A DNA stretch of 11,282 bases. It comes from an uncultured Sporolactobacillus sp. (GTDB lineage: Bacteria; Bacillota; Bacilli; Bacillales; Sporolactobacillaceae). The position numbers and the translations under genes are program-made. The notes beneath the pieces were generated by a model. That model searched no databases. It was given only the letters and a program-made list of their open reading frames with translations, and had not been told where the DNA came from. The DNA lies in assembly GCA_900543345.1 (NCBI GenBank), contig UQRJ01000069.1, positions 1 to 11,282 of the forward strand, given 5' to 3'. Shown in pieces: positions 1 through 5,990 of the stretch. The first letter of the stretch is position 1. Every line of letters starts with the position of its first letter.

Positions 1-47
1 GAGATGTCTTAGGGTCTCGTGGGCTCGGAGATGTGTATAAGAGACAG
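1..47. other. Nextera sequencing adapter with i7 index (artefact)
   Basis: Not genomic. Bases 29-47 are the 19-bp Tn5 mosaic end (AGATGTGTATAAGAGACAG). Bases 14-28 are the Nextera read-2 extension GTCTCGTGGGCTCGG. Bases 6-13 (GTCTTAGG) sit where the i7 index lies, and 1-5 (GAGAT) are the end of the P7 primer. The index read in the usual direction is CCTAAGAC, which from memory is a Nextera XT v2 i7 index (N726). The mirror image lies at the other end of the window. Any reading frame through this block, including one that encodes MGSEMCIRDR, is artificial. Confidence 0.98.
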
Positions 48-173
48 GTCCACCTTCTGCCCAAGCGTCTCCGGATGGCGGACAATAGCAGTGACCTTAT
101 GGCCTCGGCGTTCGGCTTCTTGCAAGATACGCGACCCGGCTCTCCCGGCCGCGCCGATGACGGCAATATTCAT
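48..173 (-). CDS. ywnB: YwnB-like NAD(P)-binding oxidoreductase, N-terminal 42 residues only
   Basis: Partial gene. The start is ATG at 171-173, behind AAGGAGG at 183-189 with a 9-nt spacer, and the reading frame runs without a stop into the adapter junction at 48. The visible protein begins MNIAVIGAAGRAGS. This is the glycine-rich dinucleotide-binding loop (GxxGxxG, residues 7-13) of a Rossmann fold, followed by an Arg-rich helix and TAIVRHPE, the pattern of the atypical short-chain/NmrA-like NAD(P)-binding family that includes Bacillus subtilis YwnB. The neighbouring Rrf2-type regulator resembles YwnA, and ywnA and ywnB are also neighbours in B. subtilis, which supports the call. Substrate and reaction are unknown. 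Roughly four fifths of a usual ~210-residue protein is missing because the contig ends here. Confidence 0.8.
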
Positions 174-191
174 CGTTCTCAACCTCCTTAA

Positions 192-212
192 CTGTAACAG
201 TTATGGTTACAT
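192..212. promoter_or_regulatory. Candidate Rrf2 operator upstream of the ywnB-like gene
   Basis: Near-palindrome CTGTAA-N9-TTACAT. It sits just upstream of the ribosome-binding site of the ywnB-like gene. It shares half-sites and the exact 9-nt spacing with the inverted repeat at 827-847 in the promoter of the Rrf2 gene, which suggests one regulator binds both. No convincing -35/-10 pair could be placed here, so its position relative to the promoter is open. Binding is inferred from the repeat alone. Confidence 0.55.
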
Positions 213-400
213 CAAATAAAGCATAAAAATGAATCATACTTTTCATTCATTAGACCTTGTTTAAAGAGAGCGTTATTTTTGTTGCGCCGTGGTTTGGAGC
301 GCAAGACGCACCACCCCGGCGGGAAAAGCGAGCCGAGACAGATCCCCGCAGCGATAACACGAGCGTCTGCAGCGAAAAACAACAGCCAAGTTCAACAGAG

Positions 401-814
401 CTATTCATTAAAAAGATGATTCATGACGTCCTGGATAGTCAAGCTGGCCAGTTTCCTATCCAAAGCGTCCTGTGCTTCCTGAAATGCCTTCTCCAATACG
501 CCGTTGATTCGCTTCCCGACCGGACAGTGGGGATTCGGATGTTCATGTACGGCAAATAGTTTATTATCCGGTTCCACGGCTCGATAGACATGCAGTAGCG
601 AAATAGCAGACGGAGGCTTCGACAGCAGTGCCCCCGCTTTACCGACGGTTGTTCGAATCAATCCCGCTTTCCTGAGCATGCCGAGAATCCGCCGAATGAC
701 GACCGGATTCGTATTGACGCTGGAAGCGATATAATCAGACGGCAAATCGTCATGTGGCCGTGACGCGATCAGCGCCAAAATGTGGATCGCGACAGCGACA
801 CGAGAATTAATCAC
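401..814 (-). CDS. ywnA: Rrf2-family transcriptional regulator, YwnA-like
   Basis: Winged-helix DNA-binding regulator of the Rrf2 family, 137 aa. The N-terminus MINSRVAVAIHILALIA, the recognition region SVNTNPVVIRRILGMLRKAGLI (about residues 32-53), a wing with GKAGALL, and the tail motif FAVHEHPNPHCPVGK match the pattern I recall for B. subtilis YwnA. Only one cysteine (Cys97) is seen, so a three-cysteine iron-sulfur cluster as in IscR or NsrR is unlikely. The start is taken as GTG at 812-814. AGGTGG at 823-828 lies 8 nt upstream, and the protein then begins exactly where YwnA does. A GTG four codons further upstream (824-826) is in frame but falls inside that ribosome-binding site. The gene probably represses itself and the ywnB-like gene, since both carry the same inverted repeat. 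The signal it senses is unknown. Confidence 0.88.
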   Translation of the reverse strand: MINSRVAVAIHILALIASRPHDDLPSDYIASSVNTNPVVIRRILGMLRKAGLIRTTVGKAGALLSKPPSAISLLHVYRAVEPDNKLFAVHEHPNPHCPVGKRINGVLEKAFQEAQDALDRKLASLTIQDVMNHLFNE

Positions 815-826
815 TCTCCTCACCAC

Positions 827-847
827 CTGTAACCAGTATAATTACAG
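827..847. promoter_or_regulatory. Candidate Rrf2 autoregulatory operator
   Basis: Perfect inverted repeat CTGTAA-N9-TTACAG, 21 bp. It covers the -10 box of the ywnA-like promoter (835-840) and reaches the ribosome-binding site, the position expected for a repressor that blocks its own transcription. The same half-sites and spacing recur at 192-212. Size and symmetry suit a dimeric Rrf2 protein; binding itself is inferred. Confidence 0.7.
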
Positions 848-863
848 GAGATTGAGTTGTCAA
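835..863 (-). promoter_or_regulatory. Sigma-A promoter of the ywnA-like gene
   Basis: Minus-strand TTGACA (858-863, full consensus), a 17-bp spacer, and TATACT (835-840, 5 of 6). The transcript would start near 828, only about 14 nt before the GTG start, giving a very short leader. The start region lies under the inverted repeat at 827-847. Confidence 0.8.
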
Positions 864-876
864 GGAATTGTCACAA

Positions 877-1548
877 TCAGCGATCCCTTGTGGCGACCGA
901 TCCATCGGAACGGCCGATCAGCACGCGGTCGGTCATATTCAGAAATAATCCATGCTCGACAATGCCGGTCACCTGATCCAATTCATATGCCAGTTTTTGG
1001 GGATCGGCGATCGATCCGAGGTGCAGGTCGAGAATATAGTGACCCGCATCCGTTATGAACGGCTCTCCCTCTGCGGTCAGCCGCAGCTCCGGTGCGTACT
1101 GACGCTGTTCCATCGCGCGCTGCACATGTTTCCAGCCGAACGGGACGACTTCGATCGGTAATGGAAAAGCACCGAGCCGTTCAACTTGTTTTCCGCTGCC
1201 TACGACCCAGACGCGTCGGTTAGAGGCAAGGGCGACCATTTTTTCATAAAGCAGTGCCCCGCCCCCGCCTTTGATTCCGTTCAATTGTGCGTCGAATTCA
1301 TCGGCACCGTCAATCGTCACGTCGATTCGTTCGACATCGTTCAGCGATTTGATTGGAATCCGCCACTTCGCAGCCAGTTTCGCCGTCCGGTCGGAAGTCG
1401 CGACACCGGTGACGGTCAATCCGCGGGCCACCTGTTTACCGAGCGCTTCAAGAAAATAATAGACGGTTGTTCCGCTGCCGAGTCCGACGGTCATCCCTGA
1501 ATGAATTTCTTCTATTGCCTTTTGCCCTGCTGCTTGTTTCTCGTTCAT
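877..1548 (-). CDS. rpiA: Ribose-5-phosphate isomerase A
   Basis: Cytosolic enzyme that interconverts ribose 5-phosphate and ribulose 5-phosphate in the non-oxidative pentose phosphate pathway. The protein is 223 aa, the normal family length. Seen: phosphate-binding GLGSGTT (residues 22-28), DGADEFD (80-86) with the catalytic-type Asp80, KGGGGALLYEK (93-103) with the active-site Glu102, and EHGLF (198-202). All active-site blocks are intact. The start is ATG at 1546-1548 behind GGAGGG at 1553-1558. A TTG seven codons upstream also keeps the frame open, but its would-be ribosome-binding site overlaps the predicted transcript start, so it is rejected. The upstream phosphodiesterase gene ends in its own terminator, and a separate promoter precedes rpiA, so rpiA is probably transcribed alone. 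Confidence 0.96.
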   Translation of the reverse strand: MNEKQAAGQKAIEEIHSGMTVGLGSGTTVYYFLEALGKQVARGLTVTGVATSDRTAKLAAKWRIPIKSLNDVERIDVTIDGADEFDAQLNGIKGGGGALLYEKMVALASNRRVWVVGSGKQVERLGAFPLPIEVVPFGWKHVQRAMEQRQYAPELRLTAEGEPFITDAGHYILDLHLGSIADPQKLAYELDQVTGIVEHGLFLNMTDRVLIGRSDGSVATRDR

Positions 1549-1587
1549 AATGCCCTCCGCTCTTTCCAACGTAATTTGTCCCTCTTC

Positions 1588-1618
1588 ATTATAACGGATA
1601 GTGGCAGGAGAGAATCAA
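1588..1618 (-). promoter_or_regulatory. Probable sigma-A promoter of rpiA
   Basis: The minus strand carries a consensus -10 TATAAT at 1588-1593. The best -35 is TTGATT at 1613-1618 (4 of 6), with a long 19-bp spacer. The predicted transcript start near 1581 gives a leader of about 33 nt. The -10 is convincing; the -35 is weak. Confidence 0.55.
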
Positions 1619-1628
1619 AAAGTAGACG

Positions 1629-1663
1629 AAAAAACATCCGATCTGCCGCGCGGCGATCGGATG
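1629..1663 (-). terminator. Intrinsic terminator of the GDPD gene
   Basis: A 9-bp perfect stem (CATCCGATC at 1635-1643 against GATCGGATG at 1655-1663) closes a GC-rich loop with an inner GCC/GGC pairing. On the minus strand it is followed by six T (1634-1629). It begins 7 nt after the stop codon of the phosphodiesterase gene and separates it from rpiA. Confidence 0.92.
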
Positions 1664-1670
1664 CCTTCGC

Positions 1671-2414
1671 TCAACCTTCGCTTTTTGCAAACGTTTTTCG
1701 CAAATCCAGCGCAACCTCAGGATAATCGGTAATGATCGCATCAACTCCGACTTGATAAGCATGCATCATGTTTTTCGGTTTGTTAACTGTCCAGGCACGG
1801 ACTTTGATATTGTGCCGCTGCAGCTGACGGCAGGTATCCGACAAAGCGGCGGGCTCCCATAGATGCTGGGCGGAAGCCCCGACCTGCTCTGTATAGCGCC
1901 ACGGTTCGGACAGACGTTCCCACAGCAAGAGTGCCAGATTCGCCGCCGAATCGATTTTTTTAATACGAACCAATGATTCATGGTTAAAAGATGAATAGAC
2001 GACAGGAAGATCCGGACGATTGCGATCGACCAGTCGGACGACCCGTTCCTCGATCCCCGGATAAACGTGACGATCGGTTTTCAACTCGATGTTCAGAACG
2101 CCGGAAAAGTCTTTCAGCAGCTCCAGCACGTCGTTCAAGGTCGGTACACGCTCACCTTTGAATTGAGGAGAGAACCAGGCTCCCGCATCCAGTTGTTTCA
2201 ATTGTTGCAGTGAATAGTCGAGAATCCATCCCTTGCCGTTCGTTGTCCGGTTGACTTTTTCATCATGCATAACGACGACTTCTCCATCTTTGGTGAGATG
2301 AACGTCCAGTTCGATGCCGTCGCTTTTGACACGCGCGGCCTCGGCGAACGAAGCCAATGTATTTTCCGGGCAGTTTGCTTTACTGCCGCGGTGCGCGTAT
2401 ACTGCTGTTCTCAA
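1671..2414 (-). CDS. Glycerophosphodiester phosphodiesterase, cytosolic type
   Basis: Hydrolyses glycerophosphodiesters (deacylated phospholipids) to glycerol 3-phosphate and an alcohol. The protein is 247 aa with no signal peptide, like the short cytosolic GDPD/UgpQ proteins (YhdW or YqiK type in B. subtilis). Seen: AHRG (residues 7-10, catalytic His8 and Arg9), PENT (16-19), ELDVHLTKDG (35-44, metal-binding Glu35 and Asp37), MHDE (49-52, second catalytic His50), NIELKT in the middle, and C-terminal RAWTVN and DAIITDYP. The TIM-barrel set appears complete. The start is TTG at 2412-2414, behind GGAGG at 2425-2429; the protein then begins directly at the first strand before AHRG. No strong promoter was found between it and trpEG, so read-through from trpEG is possible. 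Confidence 0.93.
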   Translation of the reverse strand: MRTAVYAHRGSKANCPENTLASFAEAARVKSDGIELDVHLTKDGEVVVMHDEKVNRTTNGKGWILDYSLQQLKQLDAGAWFSPQFKGERVPTLNDVLELLKDFSGVLNIELKTDRHVYPGIEERVVRLVDRNRPDLPVVYSSFNHESLVRIKKIDSAANLALLLWERLSEPWRYTEQVGASAQHLWEPAALSDTCRQLQRHNIKVRAWTVNKPKNMMHAYQVGVDAIITDYPEVALDLRKTFAKSEG

Positions 2415-2547
2415 AAATAGTCACCCTCCAGTCTGCACCGGAATCGGATAGGATCCGATCCGTTTATCATCATCTTCTTCAATGTATCATGAAAGGCGGT
2501 ACATGAATCGATTGCCAATGAAAAATTAACAATTCTTCATATGCCGT
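2415..2547 (-). other. Intergenic region between trpEG and the GDPD gene
   Basis: A 133-bp gap. It contains a perfect 7-bp hairpin, ATCGGAT (2443-2449) and ATCCGAT (2453-2459) with a 3-nt loop, that would lie in the leader of the GDPD mRNA. Neither strand has a T-run after it, so it is not a normal intrinsic terminator. No convincing -35/-10 pair was seen. How the trpEG transcript ends is therefore unresolved. Confidence 0.5.
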
Positions 2548-4758
2548 TTACGATCGCGCGGCCTCACGCGTTATGCGAAGGGATGCGGCTGCGGCGGCGA
2601 CGTTTTTGATGATTTGCATACCGGCGCCGTTATTGGCCGTCATGATCGATTCGGGATGGAATTGCAGCGCCCAAATCGGCAACGAGCGGTGTTCGACGGC
2701 CATAACTACACCGTTTTTGCTCCGGGCGGTTACGCGCAGGCCAGCCGGTACGCGCGCGGCATACAGGGAATGATAACGGCCGGCTCTGAAGCGCGCGGGA
2801 AGATTGCAAAAAAGCGGCGAACGGCGGTCGACAGTAATGACCGACGACCTGCCGTGCGCAGGTACCGGCAACTCGCCGAGATCCCCGCCGAAATAACGGA
2901 CAATACCCTGCAAACCCAGACAAACACCAAATATTGGCAAGTGCTTTTGCAGGCACAGACGAATGGTTTCACTCATCCGGAACCGTTCCGGCCGTCCGGG
3001 CCCGGGAGAAAGAACGACCAGATCGACGGGAAGTTTCCCCTCCTCAATGGCCCGGCGCGCCGCCGGACTGCGTAGGACGGTGATGCGCTCTCCCAGCGCC
3101 TGAAAATATGCAGATAGCGTATGGACAAATGAATCTTCATGATCGACGAAGAGCAGGCGAAGCGGCCTCGCGTCTGCCGCCGGGGCCACGTTTTCGTCCT
3201 CAACGGTACTGTCGGCGACCGGATTAAGTGCTTCGAGCAGGGCTTCGGCCTTGGTCAGTGTCTCCCGTTCTTCCGATTCGGGATCGGAGTCATAAAGCAG
3301 CGTCGCGCCGACACGAATCTGCGCCATCCCGTTGTGCAGTCGCAGGCAGCGGAGCGTCAGGCCTGTATTCATATTGCCGTTTGCACCGATCCAACCGACT
3401 GCGCCGCCATACCAGTTGCGCGGCAATTGTTCGTGCCGCTCGATCCACTTGATTGCTTCAAGTTTCGGTGCGCCGGTAACGGTGACCGCCCACATATGAC
3501 TGATAAATGCGTCGATAGCGTCGAATCCGGGTTTCAGCAGACCTTTGATATGATCGACAGTATGGAAAAGATGCGAATACGCTTCGATCTGCCGCCGGGC
3601 GACAACTTTGACCGATCCGGGGACGCAAATTCGCGATTTGTCGTTACGATCCACATCCGTGCACATCGTCAGTTCCGCTTCTTCTTTTTCAGATCCGAGC
3701 AGTGTTTTAATCTGTTCGGCATCTTCAATCGGCGAACCGCTCCGGCGGATCGTACCGGAAATCGGGCTGGTCTCGATGACTCTGCCGTCGACGCGGACAA
3801 ACATCTCGGGTGAACAACCAACGAGAAATTCCCCACCGTTTAAATGAATGAAAAAACCGTACGGGCTCGGATTGATGGTTTGCAGCCGGCGGAATACCTC
3901 GGACGGCAGGCTGCCGCACTGCCTGGGGAGGACGCGGCTCGGGACAACTTCGAAAAGATCGCCGCTTTTGAATGCCTGCTTGGCAAGACGTACCAGTTGC
4001 GCGTAATCGCCGGGGCGCTCGGACATCGCCGCCGCCTTGCTTCCGACCGGCGAATGCCACAGATCGTCCGTTCCGTCGGTCGGCAGTCCTTCAGTCGTTT
4101 GTCCATTAACGGCGAATTCGTAAGTAAGAAAAAACGCTTCCTCTTGTTCACGGTCATGGACAATCAAGCGGTCGGGAAGATACAGCTGCAGGTCGTTTTG
4201 CGTCGGATTTCGCTTCTTACCGAGAGGAAAAGATTCAAATTGGCGGATCAAATCGAAACCGAACGCACCGTAGAAGCCGAGAAATTCATCGTCCGAGCGC
4301 AGCAGGTGCTGAAGATGGCGTAATAAAGTAAATGACGACGCCTGCTTGGTCCGGTTTGTTTCTTCAATCCTATCGGAAGCATCGATATCCCGGAGAATGC
4401 TTCCGACGATCGCACCGGTATCATCTTCGGCAATCGACAGCGCCGGATCGTTTAAGTGAGCTTGAAAATAGGAGATGAGGATCCGTCCCCGCCGATTCAA
4501 CGGGCGGATCCGGAATCGTTCTTTTTTTGCCGTTAGTTCAAGCGGCGGATCGATAAATCCGATATCCCATTTGGAATAGCGACCGGGAACGGCGTAGTCG
4601 CTGGAAAAAAGGGCGCCCTTTCGCCGGTTGAGGCGGTCGATCAGGCCGCTTAGTGATCTCTGTGGATCGACAGTACTGCGGTGACGGGAAATGCGCAGCC
4701 CGGCGTCTGTTGTGAACACGGCGGAACGGGGCTCGTCGCGTAGAAAAGAAAAATTCAT
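2548..4758 (-). CDS. trpEG: Anthranilate synthase, fused TrpE-TrpG
   Basis: First enzyme of tryptophan synthesis: chorismate plus glutamine to anthranilate. One 736-residue chain holds both subunits. The TrpE part covers about 1-510: the N-terminal FSSDYAVPGRY (51-61) lies where feedback tryptophan binds in the family; PISGT (332-336); ELTMCTDVDRNDKSRIC (362-378); VTVTGAPK (425-432); and GNMNTGLTLR (461-470). The TrpG glutamine amidotransferase part covers about 534-720: LSPGPGRP (593-600), nucleophile Cys613 in GVCLGLQG, YHSL (662-665), and HPES with His701 and Glu703. Both sites look intact. The motif wording matches the fused TrpE(G) family known from rhizobia and some other bacteria rather than separate Bacillus TrpE and PabA. 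The start is ATG at 4756-4758 behind AGGAGG (4768-4773). The frame stays open upstream to 5088, but that stretch is the regulatory leader. No other trp genes adjoin. Confidence 0.95.
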   Translation of the reverse strand: MNFSFLRDEPRSAVFTTDAGLRISRHRSTVDPQRSLSGLIDRLNRRKGALFSSDYAVPGRYSKWDIGFIDPPLELTAKKERFRIRPLNRRGRILISYFQAHLNDPALSIAEDDTGAIVGSILRDIDASDRIEETNRTKQASSFTLLRHLQHLLRSDDEFLGFYGAFGFDLIRQFESFPLGKKRNPTQNDLQLYLPDRLIVHDREQEEAFFLTYEFAVNGQTTEGLPTDGTDDLWHSPVGSKAAAMSERPGDYAQLVRLAKQAFKSGDLFEVVPSRVLPRQCGSLPSEVFRRLQTINPSPYGFFIHLNGGEFLVGCSPEMFVRVDGRVIETSPISGTIRRSGSPIEDAEQIKTLLGSEKEEAELTMCTDVDRNDKSRICVPGSVKVVARRQIEAYSHLFHTVDHIKGLLKPGFDAIDAFISHMWAVTVTGAPKLEAIKWIERHEQLPRNWYGGAVGWIGANGNMNTGLTLRCLRLHNGMAQIRVGATLLYDSDPESEERETLTKAEALLEALNPVADSTVEDENVAPAADARPLRLLFVDHEDSFVHTLSAYFQALGERITVLRSPAARRAIEEGKLPVDLVVLSPGPGRPERFRMSETIRLCLQKHLPIFGVCLGLQGIVRYFGGDLGELPVPAHGRSSVITVDRRSPLFCNLPARFRAGRYHSLYAARVPAGLRVTARSKNGVVMAVEHRSLPIWALQFHPESIMTANNGAGMQIIKNVAAAAASLRITREAARS

Positions 4759-4767
4759 TGGAAACAA

Positions 4768-4796
4768 CCTCCTGTATAATTTTTTTATACAGAAGA
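4768..4796 (-). promoter_or_regulatory. Hairpin sequestering the trpEG ribosome-binding site
   Basis: RNA stem UCUUCUGUAUAA (4796-4785) with UUAUACAGGAGG (4779-4768): twelve consecutive pairs, two of them G-U, around a five-A loop. The 3' arm contains the whole AGGAGG of trpEG, whose ATG starts 9 nt further on. Eight of the pairs (CUGUAUAA/UUAUACAG) are a perfect inverted repeat. It is not followed by a real T-run, so it fits translational control better than termination. Confidence 0.85.
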
Positions 4797-4834
4797 GCAA
4801 TGATACATAAGTAAATATAGAAGAGAAAAAAAGA

Positions 4835-4886
4835 CTCCCTTCGTTCTCTGCTCGGCTCTGCTCTTCTTTGCTCTGCTCTCCTACTA
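4835..4886 (-). promoter_or_regulatory. NAG-triplet array, predicted TRAP binding site
   Basis: On the transcript, eight triplets sit at an exact 5-nt period: UAG 4883, GAG 4878, GAG 4873, AAG 4868, GAG 4863, GAG 4858, GAG 4853 and GAG 4848 (first base given), separated by 2-nt spacers that are mostly CA. An extra UAG (4886) abuts the first and a GAG (4837) follows after a gap, giving about ten triplets for an 11-subunit ring. GAG is the preferred TRAP triplet and 2-nt spacing is within its known range. The gene for TRAP (mtrB) is not in this window. Confidence 0.8.
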
Positions 4887-4889
4887 ATG

Positions 4890-4908
4890 CGAATGGATCA
4901 CCCACTCG
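4890..4908 (-). promoter_or_regulatory. 5' stem-loop at the start of the trp leader
   Basis: CGAGUGG (4908-4902) pairs along its length with CCAUUCG (4896-4890), seven pairs including one G-U, around the loop GUGAU. It begins about 6 nt after the predicted transcript start and ends 3 nt before the first triplet. In B. subtilis a 5' stem-loop in this same place contacts TRAP and strengthens binding, so the position is telling. Confidence 0.7.
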
Positions 4909-4920
4909 AATAGTACACTC

Positions 4921-4949
4921 ATCATACAAAGGAATCACAAAAATTTCAA
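4921..4949 (-). promoter_or_regulatory. Sigma-A promoter of trpEG
   Basis: Minus-strand TTGAAA (4944-4949), a 17-bp spacer, and TATGAT (4921-4926): 5 of 6 matches in each box at ideal spacing. The predicted transcript start is an A near 4914, placing the stem-loop, triplet array and hairpin all inside the leader RNA. Confidence 0.85.
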
Positions 4950-4971
4950 TAATAGGCGCAGGTAAAACCCA

Positions 4972-5000
4972 TTGACGAGTCGAATCGGCTCCATTAGTAT
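4972..5000 (+). promoter_or_regulatory. Probable sigma-A promoter of the EamA transporter, with internal inverted repeat
   Basis: TTGACG (4972-4977), a 17-bp spacer, and TAGTAT (4995-5000). The transcript would start near 5007, about 24 nt before the ATG. The spacer holds a near-perfect inverted repeat, GAGTCGA-A-TCGGCTC (4977-4991, one mismatch), placed where a repressor could block the promoter. It diverges from the trpEG promoter, with the two -35 boxes 22 bp apart. Confidence 0.6.
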
Positions 5001-5030
5001 TGGAGGCAATGGCAGTTAAAGGAGGATCGG

Positions 5031-5990
5031 ATGCAGATGACGGCCCTTGTCGCGGCAACCAAACGCAAGTCATCACTAAGCCGGACAATCGGTGTTATGT
5101 TTGTACTCATCGGTGCCGCAAGCTGGGGCATCTCCGGCAATGTCGCTCAGTTCTTGTTTGCGTCTCGCGGCATTCAACCGGGTTGGCTGACATCGATGCG
5201 TATGCTGTGTGCCGGAACGCTCATGCTTGCCGTTGCGACAATGAGGGAACGCTCGGCGGTGATGGGCGTGTGGAGAGAACGGCAATCGCGCGGCGCCCTG
5301 CTGATATTCGGCACGCTGGGGATGATTGGTGCCCAATATACGTATTTTGAAACGGTAGCGGCGGGAAATGCAGCAACGGCGACGCTGTTGCAATATCTCA
5401 ACCCGATTCTGATTCTAATGTATTTCATAATCAGATGGCGTCTCATCCCTTCCGCAGGTGAAACGGCCGCCATTTTTCTTGCCGTCTCCGGCGTTTTTTT
5501 CATCGTCACCAAAGGGCATCTCGGACGGTTGTCAATTGCGCCGGCCACATTGTTCTGGGGATTGCTTTCGGCCTGTGGCGGCGCATTGTATTCTGTACAG
5601 CCGGCCCCGTTGCTGAAAAAATGGGGGACGGCACCGGTCATCGGCTGGGGAATGGTCATCGGCGGCTCTGTGATGAGTATGTTCTATCCACCATGGCATT
5701 TTGCCGGTCGTGCGGATGCTGCATCGACGCTCGGGATTCTGTTTGTTATCCTGATCGGTACATTTCTGTCTTTTTATCTTTACCTGGCCAGTTTGAAATT
5801 TTTGCAACCGATTGAAACGAGTGTGCTTGGTTGTGCGGAGCCATTATCGGCCACGGTTGTTAGTGTCCTTTGGCTCCATGTGCCGTTTACTTTCTGGGAC
5901 TGGCTTGGGGCATGTTGTATCATACTAACGGTGATAATACTTTCGCTATTCCCGCCCGACAAGCCGGCCGACAAGAGCAGTAATGTATAA
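5031..5990 (+). CDS. EamA-family (DMT superfamily) transporter
   Basis: Polytopic membrane protein, 319 aa, the normal size for the ten-helix drug/metabolite transporter family. Two EamA repeats are visible. The first begins at GVMFVLIGAASWGISGNVAQF (about 21-41) and runs past TLLQYLNPILILMYFII (about 122-138). The second begins near APATLFWGLLSACGGALYSVQ and ends with CIILTVIILSLFP just before a charged tail. FLQPIETSVLGCAEPLSATV is the conserved helix with a proline-glutamate pair typical of the second repeat. The start is ATG at 5031 behind AAAGGAGG (5018-5025) with a 5-nt spacer; an ATG two codons later is equally possible. Members export amino acids, purines or other metabolites. The gene diverges from trpEG, which makes an aromatic compound a tempting substrate, but its own leader has no TRAP-like triplets, so this is only a guess. 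Confidence 0.9.
   Translation: MQMTALVAATKRKSSLSRTIGVMFVLIGAASWGISGNVAQFLFASRGIQPGWLTSMRMLCAGTLMLAVATMRERSAVMGVWRERQSRGALLIFGTLGMIGAQYTYFETVAAGNAATATLLQYLNPILILMYFIIRWRLIPSAGETAAIFLAVSGVFFIVTKGHLGRLSIAPATLFWGLLSACGGALYSVQPAPLLKKWGTAPVIGWGMVIGGSVMSMFYPPWHFAGRADAASTLGILFVILIGTFLSFYLYLASLKFLQPIETSVLGCAEPLSATVVSVLWLHVPFTFWDWLGACCIILTVIILSLFPPDKPADKSSNV

Larger units (their letters stand above)
4759..4914 (-). promoter_or_regulatory. TRAP-type tryptophan leader with ribosome-binding-site switch
   Basis: Predicted 5' untranslated RNA of trpEG, about 155 nt. In transcript order: a 5' stem-loop (4908-4890), an array of NAG triplets at 5-nt period (4886-4835), a U7 tract (4832-4826), two CUCUUCU segments (within 4826-4819 and 4798-4791), and a hairpin covering the ribosome-binding site (4796-4768). 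The array segment AGAAGAGCA (4867-4859) is exactly complementary, 9 bp, to UGCUCUUCU (4799-4791), which includes half of the left arm of that hairpin, so the two pairings exclude each other. Known for TRAP: the 11-subunit ring with tryptophan binds GAG/UAG triplets spaced 2-3 nt. Inferred: bound TRAP frees the hairpin arm, the ribosome-binding site is hidden and trpEG is off; without tryptophan the array traps the arm and translation proceeds. Confidence 0.8.

Noticed and set aside
19..219. Plus-strand reading frame beginning MGSEMCIRDR
   Set aside because: Its first 10 residues are translated sequencing adapter, and the rest is antisense to the ywnB-like gene.
282..304. Hairpin TTGCGC-N11-GCGCAA as a terminator of the ywnA-like gene
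   Set aside because: No T-run follows the stem on the minus strand, so termination there is not supported.
3139..3813. Plus-strand frame of 224 codons opposite trpEG
   Set aside because: Antisense shadow of highly conserved TrpE motifs, with no ribosome-binding site and no recognisable domain.
4826..4845. Intrinsic terminator at the U7 tract in the trp leader
   Set aside because: No GC-rich stem precedes the U-run; nothing upstream pairs with GGGAGUC. It may be a pause site at most.
4759..4914. T-box riboswitch in the trp leader
   Set aside because: No T-box core (UGG-containing bulge) or AG-bulge stem could be placed. The periodic NAG array and its complementarity to the ribosome-binding-site hairpin arm fit TRAP instead.
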